Shown piece by piece: positions 1 through 10,371 of a stretch of 64,000 bases of DNA. The notes beneath the pieces were generated by a model. The model searched no databases. It had not been told where the DNA came from and saw only the letters and a program-made list of their open reading frames with translations. Numbering within the stretch: position 1 is the first letter of the stretch; each line of letters opens with the position of its first letter. This DNA is from Zingiber officinale (lineage: Eukaryota > Streptophyta > Magnoliopsida > Zingiberales > Zingiberaceae). The position numbers and the translations under genes were made by a program. The DNA lies in assembly GCF_018446385.1 (NCBI RefSeq), contig NW_024589861.1, positions 1-64,000 on the forward strand, in the 5' to 3' direction.

Positions 1-405
1 TTCGGGTTTTCCGGCGGTTAGCTCTGCTGACCGGAGCCCCCGAACGATCCCGGCGGCGAGAGCCTCCGAAGCGCTAGAGATCGCGGCGGAGAAGTCAGAC
101 GAACCCGCGAGCTTGGCGATTTGCCGCAAACTGGAGGGGACTTCTGCGGAACCAGACCAAAGGAAGCGATTCAAGTCGGAGGAGACGATGCTGATGGCCT
201 CGGCGGAGGAAGAGGCGGCGTCGGCGACTGATATCAACGCTCCGGCGATCCTCGCGAGCTCTCTCCGCCTGCGCGCGACGGAGGGGAGGTGGTAGAACTT
301 GTAGGCGCCGTAGGCGGAGACTCCGGCTGCGGCGGCGAGGAGGAGGAGGCGCGACCCCCGTCCTCGCCGGGAGGAACCGAGCCGTAGCGCGGCGAGTGAC
401 GGCAT
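1..405 (-). CDS. PHLOEM PROTEIN 2-LIKE A10-type protein, first 135 residues (3' end outside window)
   Basis: Reading from the ATG at 405-403 down to the window edge gives 135 codons without a stop. The protein starts with a short basic stretch and a hydrophobic segment rich in Leu and Ala (about residues 18-30), followed by YGAYKFYHLPSVARRRREL. The next part is a helix-rich region containing VADAASSSAEAISIVSSD and SSLRQIAKLAGSSDF. From memory this order (basic N terminus, one membrane-like segment, Y-x-x-YHLPSVARKRR, then SAE...VSxDL and LRQIxKLA) is that of plant proteins annotated PHLOEM PROTEIN 2-LIKE A10. Despite the name, their role is not well defined. The coding bases are strongly GC-rich, as is common for 5' exons of monocot genes. 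The gene is divergent from the one at 966 and shares a roughly 560-bp upstream region with it. The family match is moderately sure; the function is not. Confidence 0.72.
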   Translation of the reverse strand, partial: MPSLAALRLGSSRRGRGSRLLLLAAAAGVSAYGAYKFYHLPSVARRRRELARIAGALISVADAASSSAEAISIVSSDLNRFLWSGSAEVPSSLRQIAKLAGSSDFSAAISSASEALAAGIVRGLRSAELTAGKPE

Positions 406-965
406 GAGAACCGAGGAGGTTGCAGTGCTGACTTGGCTGTTGGTGCAGTAAAATAGTTAGAAAGCGAATCTTTCTGAAATGTGAATCACGACATACTTAC
501 TTTGACGTTGACTAAAGTCAAGTTTGAAATGGAATTGCATTGCGTTTGCGATGCGAGAGACGAGCAATTACGTTGAAAAATCCTCACTTATTCACTAACA
601 AAAAAAACAAGATCTATTGAATTATGAATTCACTTCTGTTGTATTCGATTAATTGGAAACTTGTTTCGACTGATATTAAAGGAATTGAAGTCTTGCGCGC
701 GCACAGTTGGTGTGATATTAAGACAGAAGAGTCAATGCAATTAAATGCTGAGTGGGACCATAGGAGGTGCTGCTTGCTCATCTTGCTACGTCATTTATGT
801 CCTCTTCGAATAACTTTCTCTAAAGGCCCATTTCGTTGTATATAAAAAGACCCGCTTCAGAAAACGAACTAGGGCTCAGTCGACCACTATTTTGAGGCCC
901 GGATCCATTCCCTGTCGCCGGCCGCCGGAGCTCCTTCTCTTTTAACTGAGGATTGAGCGGATCCA
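406..965. promoter_or_regulatory. Shared upstream region of two divergent genes, with a TATA box and site II-like motif for the plus gene
   Basis: This 560-bp stretch separates two divergent start codons. On the plus strand TATATAAA lies at 839-846, and a GGCCCA motif (site II/TCP-type core) lies at 825-830 just upstream. The GC content rises again from about 890 into the 5' UTR. This arrangement predicts a transcription start near 870-880 for the plus gene. No clear TATA box was found for the minus gene. Confidence 0.5.
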
Positions 966-2976
966 ATGGAGGGGGAGGCTTTGGGTGGGGATGGAGGCTC
1001 TGGGGACCTCGAAGAATCCGCCCCCTCGATCGAGAAGAAGGATTTCAGGAAAGGGAAGAGGAAGAGGTTTCACCAAGCGCTCCTCAATCTCTACCTTCCT
1101 CCTTCGCCCCCGCGGTCGCCGCCACCTCGACTGCCTCAAGTAATCTCTTTGGCCACCTCTTCGCCCTTCCATTTTTTCCCCCCTACGTCAGCGAATTTTT
1201 TTCTGATCTTTTTGATGTTATATTACTATCCAAGCAAGAGTAGCTTTAGTTCTTTTTGAGACTAGGATGCCCTAATCATAGATTTGTTATCACTAATCAG
1301 AGAAGTCAATGCAAATTGGGTATTGCACCGCACCATTTCTCGCTCTCCATTTTATAGCATGATTTGGTTTTGTATTTGCTTTAAGTATATACACGTTGAA
1401 TTATGTTTAAGTTAATCTTCTGTATGAAATTTCAGTGATTCAGATATATTTAGATTGAAAATTTACTTTCCTGAAGTTAAGATTTGTTATTTACTTTTCT
1501 CTTTTACTTTATGAAGTATTGATATATGCAATCAATCTTGTGTGTAAAGAATTAGTTGATGCAAATGCAAATAAGTACAGAGTTGAATCAGGATTTTATA
1601 ATAGTGATGAAGTAATAATTAATGATATGGCCACAAAATTTGTTCGATGATGGGATAAGTTTCATCTGATTGACCTCAAATAGTAGAAACTCATGATCTG
1701 TTTGTTTTTGTTATATTATTATGAATCTGTCTTTCGAGAAGTTACTATTTGGCACACAATGAGTTCATAATTAGTGTTCTACTTGTCATTTATATTAAAT
1801 AACTTTCATTAATTTCGAGAGAATAAAGGAAGTGGTATGCCAGGCTCAATGTGAAGATGGCTCAGAGCTCATGGTTTTCTTTTGAAGGAGTCAGACTAGA
1901 GCTTATAGTTTGATTGTTATCAACTGGGGTTATCGAAGGCAGATTAGTTGAGTTTGTTTTCAATGGCCATTGTATTACATGTGTTTGGATGTATCGTGTT
2001 GCTCTAGCATATCATATATTGCTCTAGAAGTCTAGACCATATTGTCTTAAGGGCGGATGAGTTAATTGAGTTTAGATCAAAGGGAGAAGCAATTGACACC
2101 GTTAGGTTTATTGACTTAAACAATACCAGGATAGATTTTTCAAGCTTATTGTAATGTAGATTTGAATTTATTCCTTTATTTCTCTCTTGGAACTTGATTT
2201 TGGATACCATTTCAATCTGTTTCCAGTTCTTAATCATGGATTCTTAAGCTGATCCTGTTCACTATTAGTCAAATGGCTGACTTTTGGTGGATTGACAGTC
2301 TTCAACCTTCACGTTTGACCAAAGTAGCCTGTCAATTGCTTGTTGCTGGAGGGTGCAAATACAAGAATTTGAAGAAGATAGGATACAACTTGTAATTGTA
2401 ACTTCTTCATTCTACCATGTCCTACAACCAACTTTTACAAGTTGTCACAAAAATAATTGATTAACTACTCCAAGGCAACAAATTGATGCAATCTTGAAAT
2501 ACAAATAACACATGTCAAATTTTCTTCTTTTGTCTTTTCATGTAGTCTTTCAGACTTCCTTAGCCCTCTTGGTGTTATCTCTGCTGCTAAATAACACCAA
2601 TATTTGAGCTGTGTTTGCCTTCATTACTAAAATTACACCCTTGATAATCTATGACAGATACCTGTGGAAGAGCTAGTGCCTCTTGTTTGTGGGGATTTGG
2701 ATTCAAATTTTGACCAAGGTAACTGGGTGTACTACAATTTACAAGCTATTTGATGTTCTGGTTATCACTTCTAGCTCTTTTGTTTTTGCAGATGTAGATA
2801 ATAACGGAAGTGAAAGCTCTCAGGCTCTTGCAGATGACCTTGTACCCAAGAAACTCACAAGGGCTCAGAGAAAGAGGCTTAGGAAAAGGAAGTTGAAGGA
2901 AACTGCCTCAATTGGAAGAAAAATCATTGGACCTTTGTTGCCATCCAATGTCCAATATGTGAACGAACTTGAATGA
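966..2976 (+). CDS. Small conserved basic protein of unknown function, three exons, 139 residues
   Basis: Exon 1 is 966-1139, exon 2 is 2658-2718 and exon 3 is 2792-2976. Each junction has GT-AG ends and the total is 420 nt with one stop. The first intron is about 1.5 kb. The N-terminal part is acidic, then basic (KKDFRKGKRKRFHQALLNLY) and proline-rich. Exon 2 reads VEELVPLVCGDLDSNFD. Exon 3 holds the most distinctive piece, LTRAQRKRLRKRKLKE followed by RKIIGPLLP. The strongly basic KR clusters suggest nuclear or nucleolar location and RNA binding, which is inference only. The GGCCCA motif upstream fits a housekeeping or ribosome-biogenesis gene but proves nothing. I do not recognise a named family. 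Confidence is high that this is a real gene because three in-frame splice junctions agree. Confidence 0.75.
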
Positions 2977-3244
2977 CTAACATACTAAATAGTTCCTTCA
3001 TGTTATGTACAGCTTGTTATATTAACTGATTTTCTTCTGATTACAAGCTTAGATGACTTTTGTTTGCAGAATTTGTAGGATCTCAGGCTATTTTATTTGT
3101 CTCATGCAGAGTCTGACTCCCATGATAAATAAATCTGTAATGAGCTGAAGCTCTGATATTATTTGCCCGTTACTTGGGCTCTCTGAAATTATTGTAGTAA
3201 AAACAAATTTGTGGAATCCGCAAATAGAGCGCTCCCACTTAGTT
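2977..3244. other. 3' UTR and downstream spacer of the small basic protein gene
   Basis: AT-rich non-coding DNA follows the stop codon. An AATAAATAAA-like stretch near 3125-3135 could serve as the polyadenylation signal. No further open reading frame is convincing here. Confidence 0.4.
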
Positions 3245-3410
3245 AGTCTCATGGTGGCAAAAGACGAATACGTTCGCTCCCGGCGCTCCAGTCAATCCGT
3301 TTCAGGATCAACACAAAGAAGGTAAATCACGGATGGTTATTAGTCTTTGGAATAGTGATTAGCACATAAGGGAGGCATTTACTTCGATTTTGTCCACATA
3401 GTCAGTCTTA
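3245..3410. repeat. Unclassified dispersed repeat, copy 1
   Basis: The stretch starting GGTGGCAAAAGACGAATA is clearly related to 43665-43810 on the same strand. Shared blocks are GGTGGCAAAA, GTTCG, the AACAC/GGTAAATCA run, and CTTTGGAATA followed by ACTAGCACATAAG-like sequence. The two copies share about 130 bp with scattered differences. No coding potential, terminal repeat or target duplication was found. It may be a SINE or the edge of a larger element. Confidence 0.6.
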
Positions 3411-3456
3411 TAACCATATGTAATGAGATAAATAAGGAAACTATGTTTGACCATTA

Positions 3457-3634
3457 GAGCATTCACATTGACGTTAATATTTGAAGTGTTATTGTCAATG
3501 TAGATGCTTTTAGCATTATTATAGTATTAACGCGTTCAAAGAATTGAACGTGGTAATGCTACATATAAAAAAAATTAAAAAAAAAAATAACATATTGGCA
3601 TTAACATGTTTGTATTAATGCCAATGTGGGTATT
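3457..3634. mobile_element. Tourist-like MITE (PIF/Harbinger type), 178 bp
   Basis: The 5' end GAGCATTCACATTGACGTTA is matched in inverted form by the 3' end (reverse complement AATACCCACATTGGCATTA). The trinucleotide TTA flanks both ends, at 3454-3456 and 3635-3637, as expected for PIF/Harbinger elements. The 5' end resembles the MITEs at 42080 and 46677. There is no coding capacity. An inner inverted repeat near 3457-3512 could make a second hairpin. Confidence 0.6.
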
Positions 3635-3637
3635 TTA

Positions 3638-5144
3638 CATGGTAGTGGACTCATACTTTTAATGAGGTGCTGGATATTATAATAAAAATGGGTTATAGTA
3701 ATATCTATCCTACAGTAATCAATTCAATTATGACCCGGACTCAAATTCAATTATTGATCTACATGATTTGTTTCAATCCATCCAATTCAAATGATCCGGT
3801 CCAATCAAACTGGCACATTCAAAGATATGAGCAGATCTCGTGCAACAAAGTCTTTGCTTTGCCTCCCTAATAATTCCAACCGCAGATGGTCGTTTTCCTC
3901 CACTGCTACCAAATTTCCTGCAAGTCGCAAGATGCTCTGCAGTGGCCTGAGCTGATCCTTTCCGGCCGCCGGGTCCGCCGATCAATTGCCGTCGAAGAGA
4001 GAGCGCAAAGTGTCGACTTCACCGGAGCGTCCTGTGGCAGCGAGAGAAGAAAGCTACGTGACGGCGACAGAGTGAATGCTCCGTCCGTGGCTGTTTCATC
4101 CTCTATTTCTCGATGAGTTTGCGGATTGGAGCTTCAGCAGAGGACGAGTTGACAAAAGGGACGGCACGGGAAGAAGATGACAAGGAGCAGAACAGGACCA
4201 GGAGTGGTGGGTAATGGCGCCGGAGCAGGACAGCTGCCACCGGCGGTGTGGGAGCTCCTCGCGGAGCTCCGCCCTGTGGACCACGGCCGGACCACACAAG
4301 CGGCGCCCCCGCTGCCGATGATTCCGCCACCGGATTCTTAAATTAATCGCGTTTTTAAAAACACTCTTTCGCTACTGGATTCATGCAAACTGACGATCAG
4401 ACGATATCAACAGTCCGGATTTGCTCTCCAAAGAATAAAATGGGGACCCATAAGAGCAGAAAAGCCTTGCTGTGTAGCTCGAGCTGCACTTGCGAAGCTG
4501 TAGGAAAGTGACGAACTGGCGAGGATGACATTGGCAACAGTAGAAAATAAAGGGTATGAAAAGATGTGAATATTCCAATTGCGTTGATCCAATCATGCAA
4601 AAACAGTTCTCTCGATAGGAAACAAGCTGCTGCAGTGACATGCCGAAGTGTCACAATTAAAGAATTCAGAGGATCAACTTCAGAGAGCAATGATTAGGTG
4701 TGTTCTTTAATACAACCTACTGTATAGCCATTTCACCACCGTCTTTGTGAGTTCGTCAGCCTCGCAGAGCAAATGCATGTACTACGATGACGAGAATGCT
4801 CCTCGAGACCGTCTGCCATCGGTGAGTCCGTTCGTTTACTAATGCAAACCACAATGCAACAATTTGGGAGCAAGCAAATGAACTTGAAGACTTGGATTTC
4901 GGAGGGTGATTCGAGAAAACCTCCAGAGTAAAGTGAAAGTTTTCTCTAAATTAACATGAAAATTAAATGTCGAGGAGAAAACTTTGAGACCGAGGGAAGA
5001 GAGAGGAAAAGGAAGAGCGACCGGTTCTCCTTCCTCTGTCTTTTTCTAGTGGCCATCCTTTAATAATTTCTCCCTTCTTTTCCCTTTCAGCAGCGGAGGA
5101 ATCAAATAAAAAGAGAGAGAAGAAAGGAGACAAGGCAGACAGAG
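3638..5144. other. Spacer and likely promoter of the BEL1-like gene, with a GC-rich island at about 3870-4350
   Basis: Most of this stretch is non-coding. From 3870 to 4350 it becomes GC-rich and holds several short frames on both strands. One plus frame, 4177-4341 (54 codons), reads LPPAVWELLAELRPVDHG and ends MIPPPDS. It looks mildly coding-like, but I cannot place it and see no splice partners. Polypyrimidine and GAGA-type purine tracts at 4975-5140 lie just upstream of the BEL1-like leader and are typical of a plant 5' UTR or core promoter. Confidence 0.35.
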
Positions 5145-5517
5145 ATGGAATCGCCATGGCTGCTGCTACTGATGAGGATCCACGACGACGATCGCGGTGA
5201 TCATCATCAAATTTAATCCACTAAAATCGCTCTCCAATCTCGTCTTCAAGCTCCATTTTTTTTCCTTAATTAAGGACCAGAGCAAGGGCGTGGCGCCGGA
5301 ATTATGTAATCAAGAAGCATTTTTTGTTTGTTTCATGAGTTTCAATTAATTTCTTGTTTTGATCGATGGATGTTTTGGTTGATTTGGCAGTTGCAGATCT
5401 TAAAGTTGGCTGGCCCGTGATCAATGATGGTGAAGAGTAGAGCAGAAATATGGGAGCGGCCACGAAGCTGATGAGGAGCTCGACCAAGACCCGCCTAGAC
5501 ATCGCCGGAACCGCACC
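5145..5517 (+). promoter_or_regulatory. 5' leader of the BEL1-like gene with several upstream ORFs
   Basis: At least four upstream ORFs precede the main ATG at 5518: 5145-5216 (23 codons, MESPWLLLLMRIHDDD), 5156-5200 (14 codons), 5424-5471 (15 codons), and 5471-5548. The last one overlaps the main start in another frame. The stop of the third and the start of the fourth overlap in TGATG. An intron ending near 5391 (TTTGGCAG) is possible and would remove or change the first two. Upstream ORFs are known to repress translation of some BELL-class transcripts, so translational control is a reasonable inference. Confidence 0.5.
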
Positions 5518-7284
5518 ATGTCGCATGGCTTCCATCAAGGCCTCTTAAGCTTCCCCAACGGCCTGGATAGCGGCAACCGCGACCACGTCGCTGAGCAGAA
5601 CAGGCGAGACAATGGTAGCGCCGCTGGGGTACACCCCGCGCTCGTACTTCCAATAGAAGACGAGACCTGTATCTACGATTCCGCCTCTGAAGAAGCCGCC
5701 GCCGCCTCTGCCGGAGGTCACATGCTCTCTGACTTGTTCAATTGTCTGCAGCCGTCAGGGCTGGCGGCACCGATGGACTTCCATATCATCCCTTCGAGAT
5801 CCGTAGCCATGGGCGCAGCCGTGGACTGGTACGTCGCCGACCGGCATCACCACTATCAGCAGCAGCATTCAGCGGCTGGTTTGAGCACCGACTCCTCCTC
5901 CGCGATGGAGCTTTTCCTCATGAACCCGACGGCAATGCAACAATCACCTCAACAGATTGGATTTTCATCTTCGCCACCACAAATTGCCACCTTTCAGCAT
6001 CATCCCTTTACGGAGTCATCTCCCTTCGGCGCCGACCGGGTGGTAGAAAGCCAAGGACTGTCTCTCTCGCTCTCCTCCTCCCTGCAACACCTGGAGATGA
6101 AGGCCAAGGCCACTGACGAACTCCGAATGAGGGAAGGGATCCTATACTTCAATAACAATCAACACCTGCAGGACCAGCAGTTGCACGTCGCCGCCTTTGG
6201 GGGCGGCGGAGCCGGCATAGTCAACCTGTTGAGAAGCTCCAAGTACGCCAAGGCAACGCAAGAGCTCCTTGAGGAATTCTGCAGCGTGGGAAGAGGACCA
6301 ACAAAACAGGCCAATAAACTTGCAAAGCGCGGTAGCACATCCAATTCTAACCGTAACTCGAGCAGCATTGGCAACTCCGGCGGCGCATCAAAGGGCTCTC
6401 CGGCTTTGTCTCCTGCCGAACGATTTGACCTCCAGAGGAAGAAGACCAAGCTCATCTCCATGCTCGACAAGGCACGTATAATTTATCAATACAATTTTCA
6501 ATTTCCGGCAATTTATTCATTACATATAGAATTCCGGTAAATTGGTGGGCGCCGACGGCCACACACATAGGTGGTCGAGATGATTCTCGGGTCATTTTTA
6601 ACAAGATTTCTCGATATAGTGGTTGTTGGGTGGGGTTGCTTTCCATTATGGGCATTTTCAATAACAAAAACCTTGGTTAAATAGATCTCTAATAAATCTT
6701 TGCAATACCAATTCTGTGTGCTTCGACAGACATAGAAACCACAAAGGAGGAAGAAGAATTTTACCGTAGAATACTTTTCTGCAGCTGCAACAACAGCACT
6801 GATTCGATTAGTTGATCTGTTTCTTTCATCAAATCCTGCGTAGAGTGCAGTGTCCTACATCAACCGCGGGCTCTTGTTATCTTCCCACAGAACTGAAATG
6901 CTGATGTATGAAATTTGTCTTTCTTTATCTCCACGATTGCATCATGATTCTAGGCACCAAAGGCATGATAGACGCCAGATACCAGAGGGGAATTGGTTTT
7001 TTTTACTCTCTTCCATAGTCTTTTCGATGTAATAATGATTAGTGAAGAAAAGCTAATCAACAAGAAATTACTGCGATTTCGTCGATTGTGATCGCAGGTA
7101 GACAGGAGATACAACCGCTACTGCGAGCAGATGCAGATGGTGGTGAACTCGTTCGACTCGGTGATGCAGTTCGGGGCGGCGACGCCGTACACGGCGCTGG
7201 CGCAGAGGGCCGTGTCGCGCCACTTCAGGTGCCTCAGGGACGCGATCGCGGCGCAGCTGAAGCAGACGCGCGACGCACTCGGGG

Positions 7285-7316
<32 letters not shown>

Positions 7317-8475
7317 GATGGCGGCGCCGCTAGGAGTTCTGGTGGCTCCGCCATCATCACCAAGGGCGCCACGCCGCGGCTCCGCCTGCTGGACCAGATC
7401 CTCCGCCAGCAGTCCACTTTCAGCCAGTTGGGCATGATGGAGCCGGAGTCGTGGCGGCTGCAGCGCGGGCTTCCGGATCGCTCCGTCAACATTCTCCGAG
7501 GATGGCTGTTTGAGCACTTCCTTCACCCGTACGCCTTCTCGTCAAAGCTAATTTACAAATTAATTTGCACGTTTAAACATCTGCAATATAATACTCCTCT
7601 TCATATCAGTTTTCAATTTTACGAACTACTTGATGGAAAATTTTCATAGAATCGTTATCCATTTGACTAATCATTTTTTTTACTCCATCTGCAATTTCAA
7701 ATTCTCTCTAGATCGTCATTCTAAAGCTTGTCGTACACTGTACATCAAAGATCTGACACCGAGCATTTATTACAATGTTATTCCACTGCCATAAAGGATT
7801 TGTCCTTTCCTCAACCGCTGTTCACTTCTATGAGCAGAGCATAGCATGCATCCCGTGTCCCATGAACAGTTACTTTTAATGTTGTTTAGATCTTGTCGTC
7901 CATGTGCTTAGTCGCCCTTGCACCAGAAAAGCTGCAAGAGGAATTGGTGACCGAATTCATAGAAGAAATCGATGGTTTGGTCGTGTGGTTTGTTCTCAGG
8001 TACCCTAATGATTCAGATAAGCATTTGTTGGCGAGACAGACAGGTTTATCCAGGAACCAGGTTTATCCCATGAATCTCTTCCCGCCTTTGTCTTCAGTGA
8101 TTTTTCGATTAACCTCGTAAACGGCGTTGATCATGGTTGATGTAGGTGGCCAACTGGTTCATCAACGCGAGGGTAAGACTGTGGAAACCGATGGTGGAGG
8201 AGATGTACCTACAAGAATCCAAAGTGGAGGAGGAGGAGGCGCCTCCGCCGGAGGAAGAGACGAATCAAGGAACGCACTCACCTACGATGAGACCCGAATC
8301 CGTTAACCCTGCAGCAGTTGCCTTCGCCGAAGAGGCATTCGATCAAGTGCACCGGTTCGCCACGGTGGCGACGGCCGGCGGTGCCGGAGACGTGTCACTC
8401 ACGCTCGGAGTACGGCATGCAGGAGCCACATCGGAGAGGAGCAGGTCCTCGGTTAGGGACTTCTCCGAATGTTGA
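5518..8475 (+). CDS. BEL1-like TALE homeodomain transcription factor, 591 residues, four exons
   Basis: The coding exons are 5518-6471, 7098-7528, 8000-8060 and 8146-8475, totalling 1776 nt in one frame. The third exon is 61 nt, the conserved size in BELL genes. Domain order is: N-terminal ZIBEL-like [14 protein letters not shown] (about residue 180); SKY domain [20 protein letters not shown] (about 235-258); BELL domain from [20 protein letters not shown] through [20 protein letters not shown] and [18 protein letters not shown] (about 297-375); homeodomain from [20 protein letters not shown] to [13 protein letters not shown] (about 435-500), with the HPYP three-residue TALE insertion; and a C-terminal ZIBEL motif [15 protein letters not shown] proteins bind DNA as heterodimers with KNOX proteins in the nucleus and act in meristem and organ development. 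Oddities: intron 1 begins with GC rather than GT, and nine Asn codons in a row lie in the linker after the BELL domain. The family call is very safe; the subgroup is not resolved. Confidence 0.93.
7287..7313 (+). repeat. (AAT)9 microsatellite in the BEL1-like coding sequence
   Basis: Nine AAT codons encode nine Asn residues in the linker between the BELL domain and the homeodomain. The repeat keeps the frame, so length changes would alter the linker only. Confidence 0.9.
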
Positions 8476-8928
8476 ATTTTAAACAATGCTAGAAATCGAA
8501 CCACCCTTGACGCAACGAGTTAACTGAGATAGACACAGCAAGAACATAGACATTAATCTATAAAATCATTTGCAGGTTTCTTTTCATTATTATTAAATTT
8601 TGTCACCGGAGAACACTAACGGAATTGTGAATGATGAATCGCAAACTGATGATGATTAATTTTAGCTTATTTCTAACAAATGGAAGAAATGACAATTTCA
8701 ACTCTAATTTTATATCCTCGACCATAATCGTTAAGGATCACGATCTTAATTATCCGGTATCAATTTAGAGATAGAATCAGATTAGTAAGGATCGGATTGG
8801 ATGTAGAATCATACTATCCGATTAGAAATCCGTTAAATTTAATTTAGTACTTAATAGCATGATTAAATTAATAAATCAATTTAATTTTTAATTAATTTTT
8901 AAAAATAAATTAATAATATTAATTGATC
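8476..8928. other. 3' UTR and AT-rich spacer after the BEL1-like gene
   Basis: No gene is seen. The stretch grows steadily more AT-rich up to TTAAT at 8929-8933, the target duplication of the large retrotransposon that follows. Confidence 0.4.
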
Positions 8929-8933
8929 CGGTG

Positions 8934-9864
8934 CGAAAATCGAAAAGACGGAAAGCTGGAGATGTGACACTCATGCTGACTTCCTGTGGATTGCGCTCGG
9001 ACCTGTAACACAAATTACGTCAGTGTCGAGCCAGGGAAGGGATCCTAGGCGTTGGCCCTCTGACGCTCAAGTCAGTCACCGACAATGAAGTGGAAAGAGG
9101 AGCAACAAGAAGATTGTAGCACAAATAGTGAATATCGCATACTTCCGTCGATACTTGAACCCCCTTTATATAGAGCTCCGGTAGCGCGTGTGCATGCTTC
9201 CTAAGGCGAGTACGCTTCTCAAATCTTTCCCTGAAAAGACTTGTCAGGAAAGTATCCCTGACATAGTATCTTAACAGACCGAGCATATATCTGAAGTGAC
9301 AGTGGAAGCTTCCATCGTACGATCTTCTAACAGTCTATGTCTGGTGTAGACGACACTAACTCCCAAAAGGATATCACTAGATATCATCAAAGGTGTACTA
9401 CTAGACCGAGTGGGTTGGTCGTTCAGCCGGAATTCCGTCATCCTGGTGCCCCATCTGGCCGGTAAGAACCTTGTTGTTCCTTAGTGTGTGTTTGCTCGAC
9501 CATAGGTTCACTTTGTTATTGTCAAAGCCCGTTGTCAGGCCAAACGAGGTAGCCGCTCGGACGAAGCCTGTTGTCAGGCCAAGTGAAATAGTCACTCGAC
9601 CAAAGTTGAACTCTACATATCAATCTCTGTTGTCTGGCTGAGTGGGGTAGGCGCTCGGCTCAGTTTCTGCATATTATCTCCCTTGAGCGTCGGTTGTTTG
9701 ATTGCTCCTCGTGTCGAAGGTGACGGTGGATCTAAGCCTTCTCCCCGGTCGGGCCATACTTCGCATGACCGGTCGATGTCATCTACGCGTTGACCGCCTT
9801 GACCTTTACCTCCTTTGACCTCCACAATGGCAACAAGGTGTGGCCCTTCATCATCACTGTATCA
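8934..9864 (-). repeat. 3' LTR of element D (931 bp)
   Basis: On the minus strand it begins TGATACAGTGATGATG and ends GGATCA. It aligns along its length to 38612-39556. The minus-strand TATA region (plus CTTTATATAG near 9168) is shared by both copies. Confidence 0.88.
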
Positions 9865-10371
9865 CAAGCCTCCCCCTCAAGTCTAGTCGAAGAAGGCTGT
9901 AAGTCCGACTGTCTGGACAATTGTCTGAGCAGATTTCCTCCTGACCGGCACAACGAAATAGTGCAAATCCCTGCGTATTAAGGCTGAATGTATTCCCATG
10001 CCGTCATTAAATGCCGACCCATGGCGATGCGCCACGTGTCCTGCCCACTGTCGCTACACGCCTGATGTGACAGGCGGATATCCACTATGATGTGATGTTT
10101 GGCGGTTCAAATTCAATGGTCTAATCTTGGCCTAGGTTTCCGCAATCTAGATCGGACGGCTTCGGTCAGTCGACCCCGAGGCTTATAACCCCGTGCGTGT
10201 CTACGCTTCTTCCTTTGCATCCTCGTCTTCGTGATCTTCGACGATAGCTTCTTTGAGCTTCGACGACATCTCTCCTCCACTGCTCCACCGTCGACCTATT
10301 TTCTTGTAAGCTTCCCTCTGATTGCGTATGTCCTCTAGTTTCTTGGTTTTTCTTTGCGTTCCGGCGATAGC
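9865..10371 (+). promoter_or_regulatory. Element D: 3' UTR and upstream region of its antisense ORF
   Basis: This piece follows the 3' LTR of D and ends at the Athila insertion site. Read on the plus strand it contains a TATA-like GGCTTATAACCCC near 10175-10187, then a pyrimidine-rich leader. The leader resumes at 19317, after the inserted element, and leads into the antisense ORF. The order of promoter-like region, leader and ORF on the strand opposite gag fits the antisense ORFs described in Tat/Retand elements. Confidence 0.55.

Noticed and set aside
942-1172. Open frame on the minus strand over the first exon of the small basic protein gene
   Set aside because: It is a shadow of the GC-rich plus-strand exon; the plus frame splices cleanly to two more exons.
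3245-3410. tRNA gene or typical tRNA-derived SINE head
   Set aside because: The A-box-like and B-box-like words are only about 12 bases apart, too close, and no cloverleaf can be drawn.
8934-9864. First considered as the 5' LTR of a plus-strand element whose gag begins at 19372
   Set aside because: The primer-binding site, gag start and polypurine tract all place this LTR at the 3' end of a minus-strand element. The plus-strand ORF is antisense.
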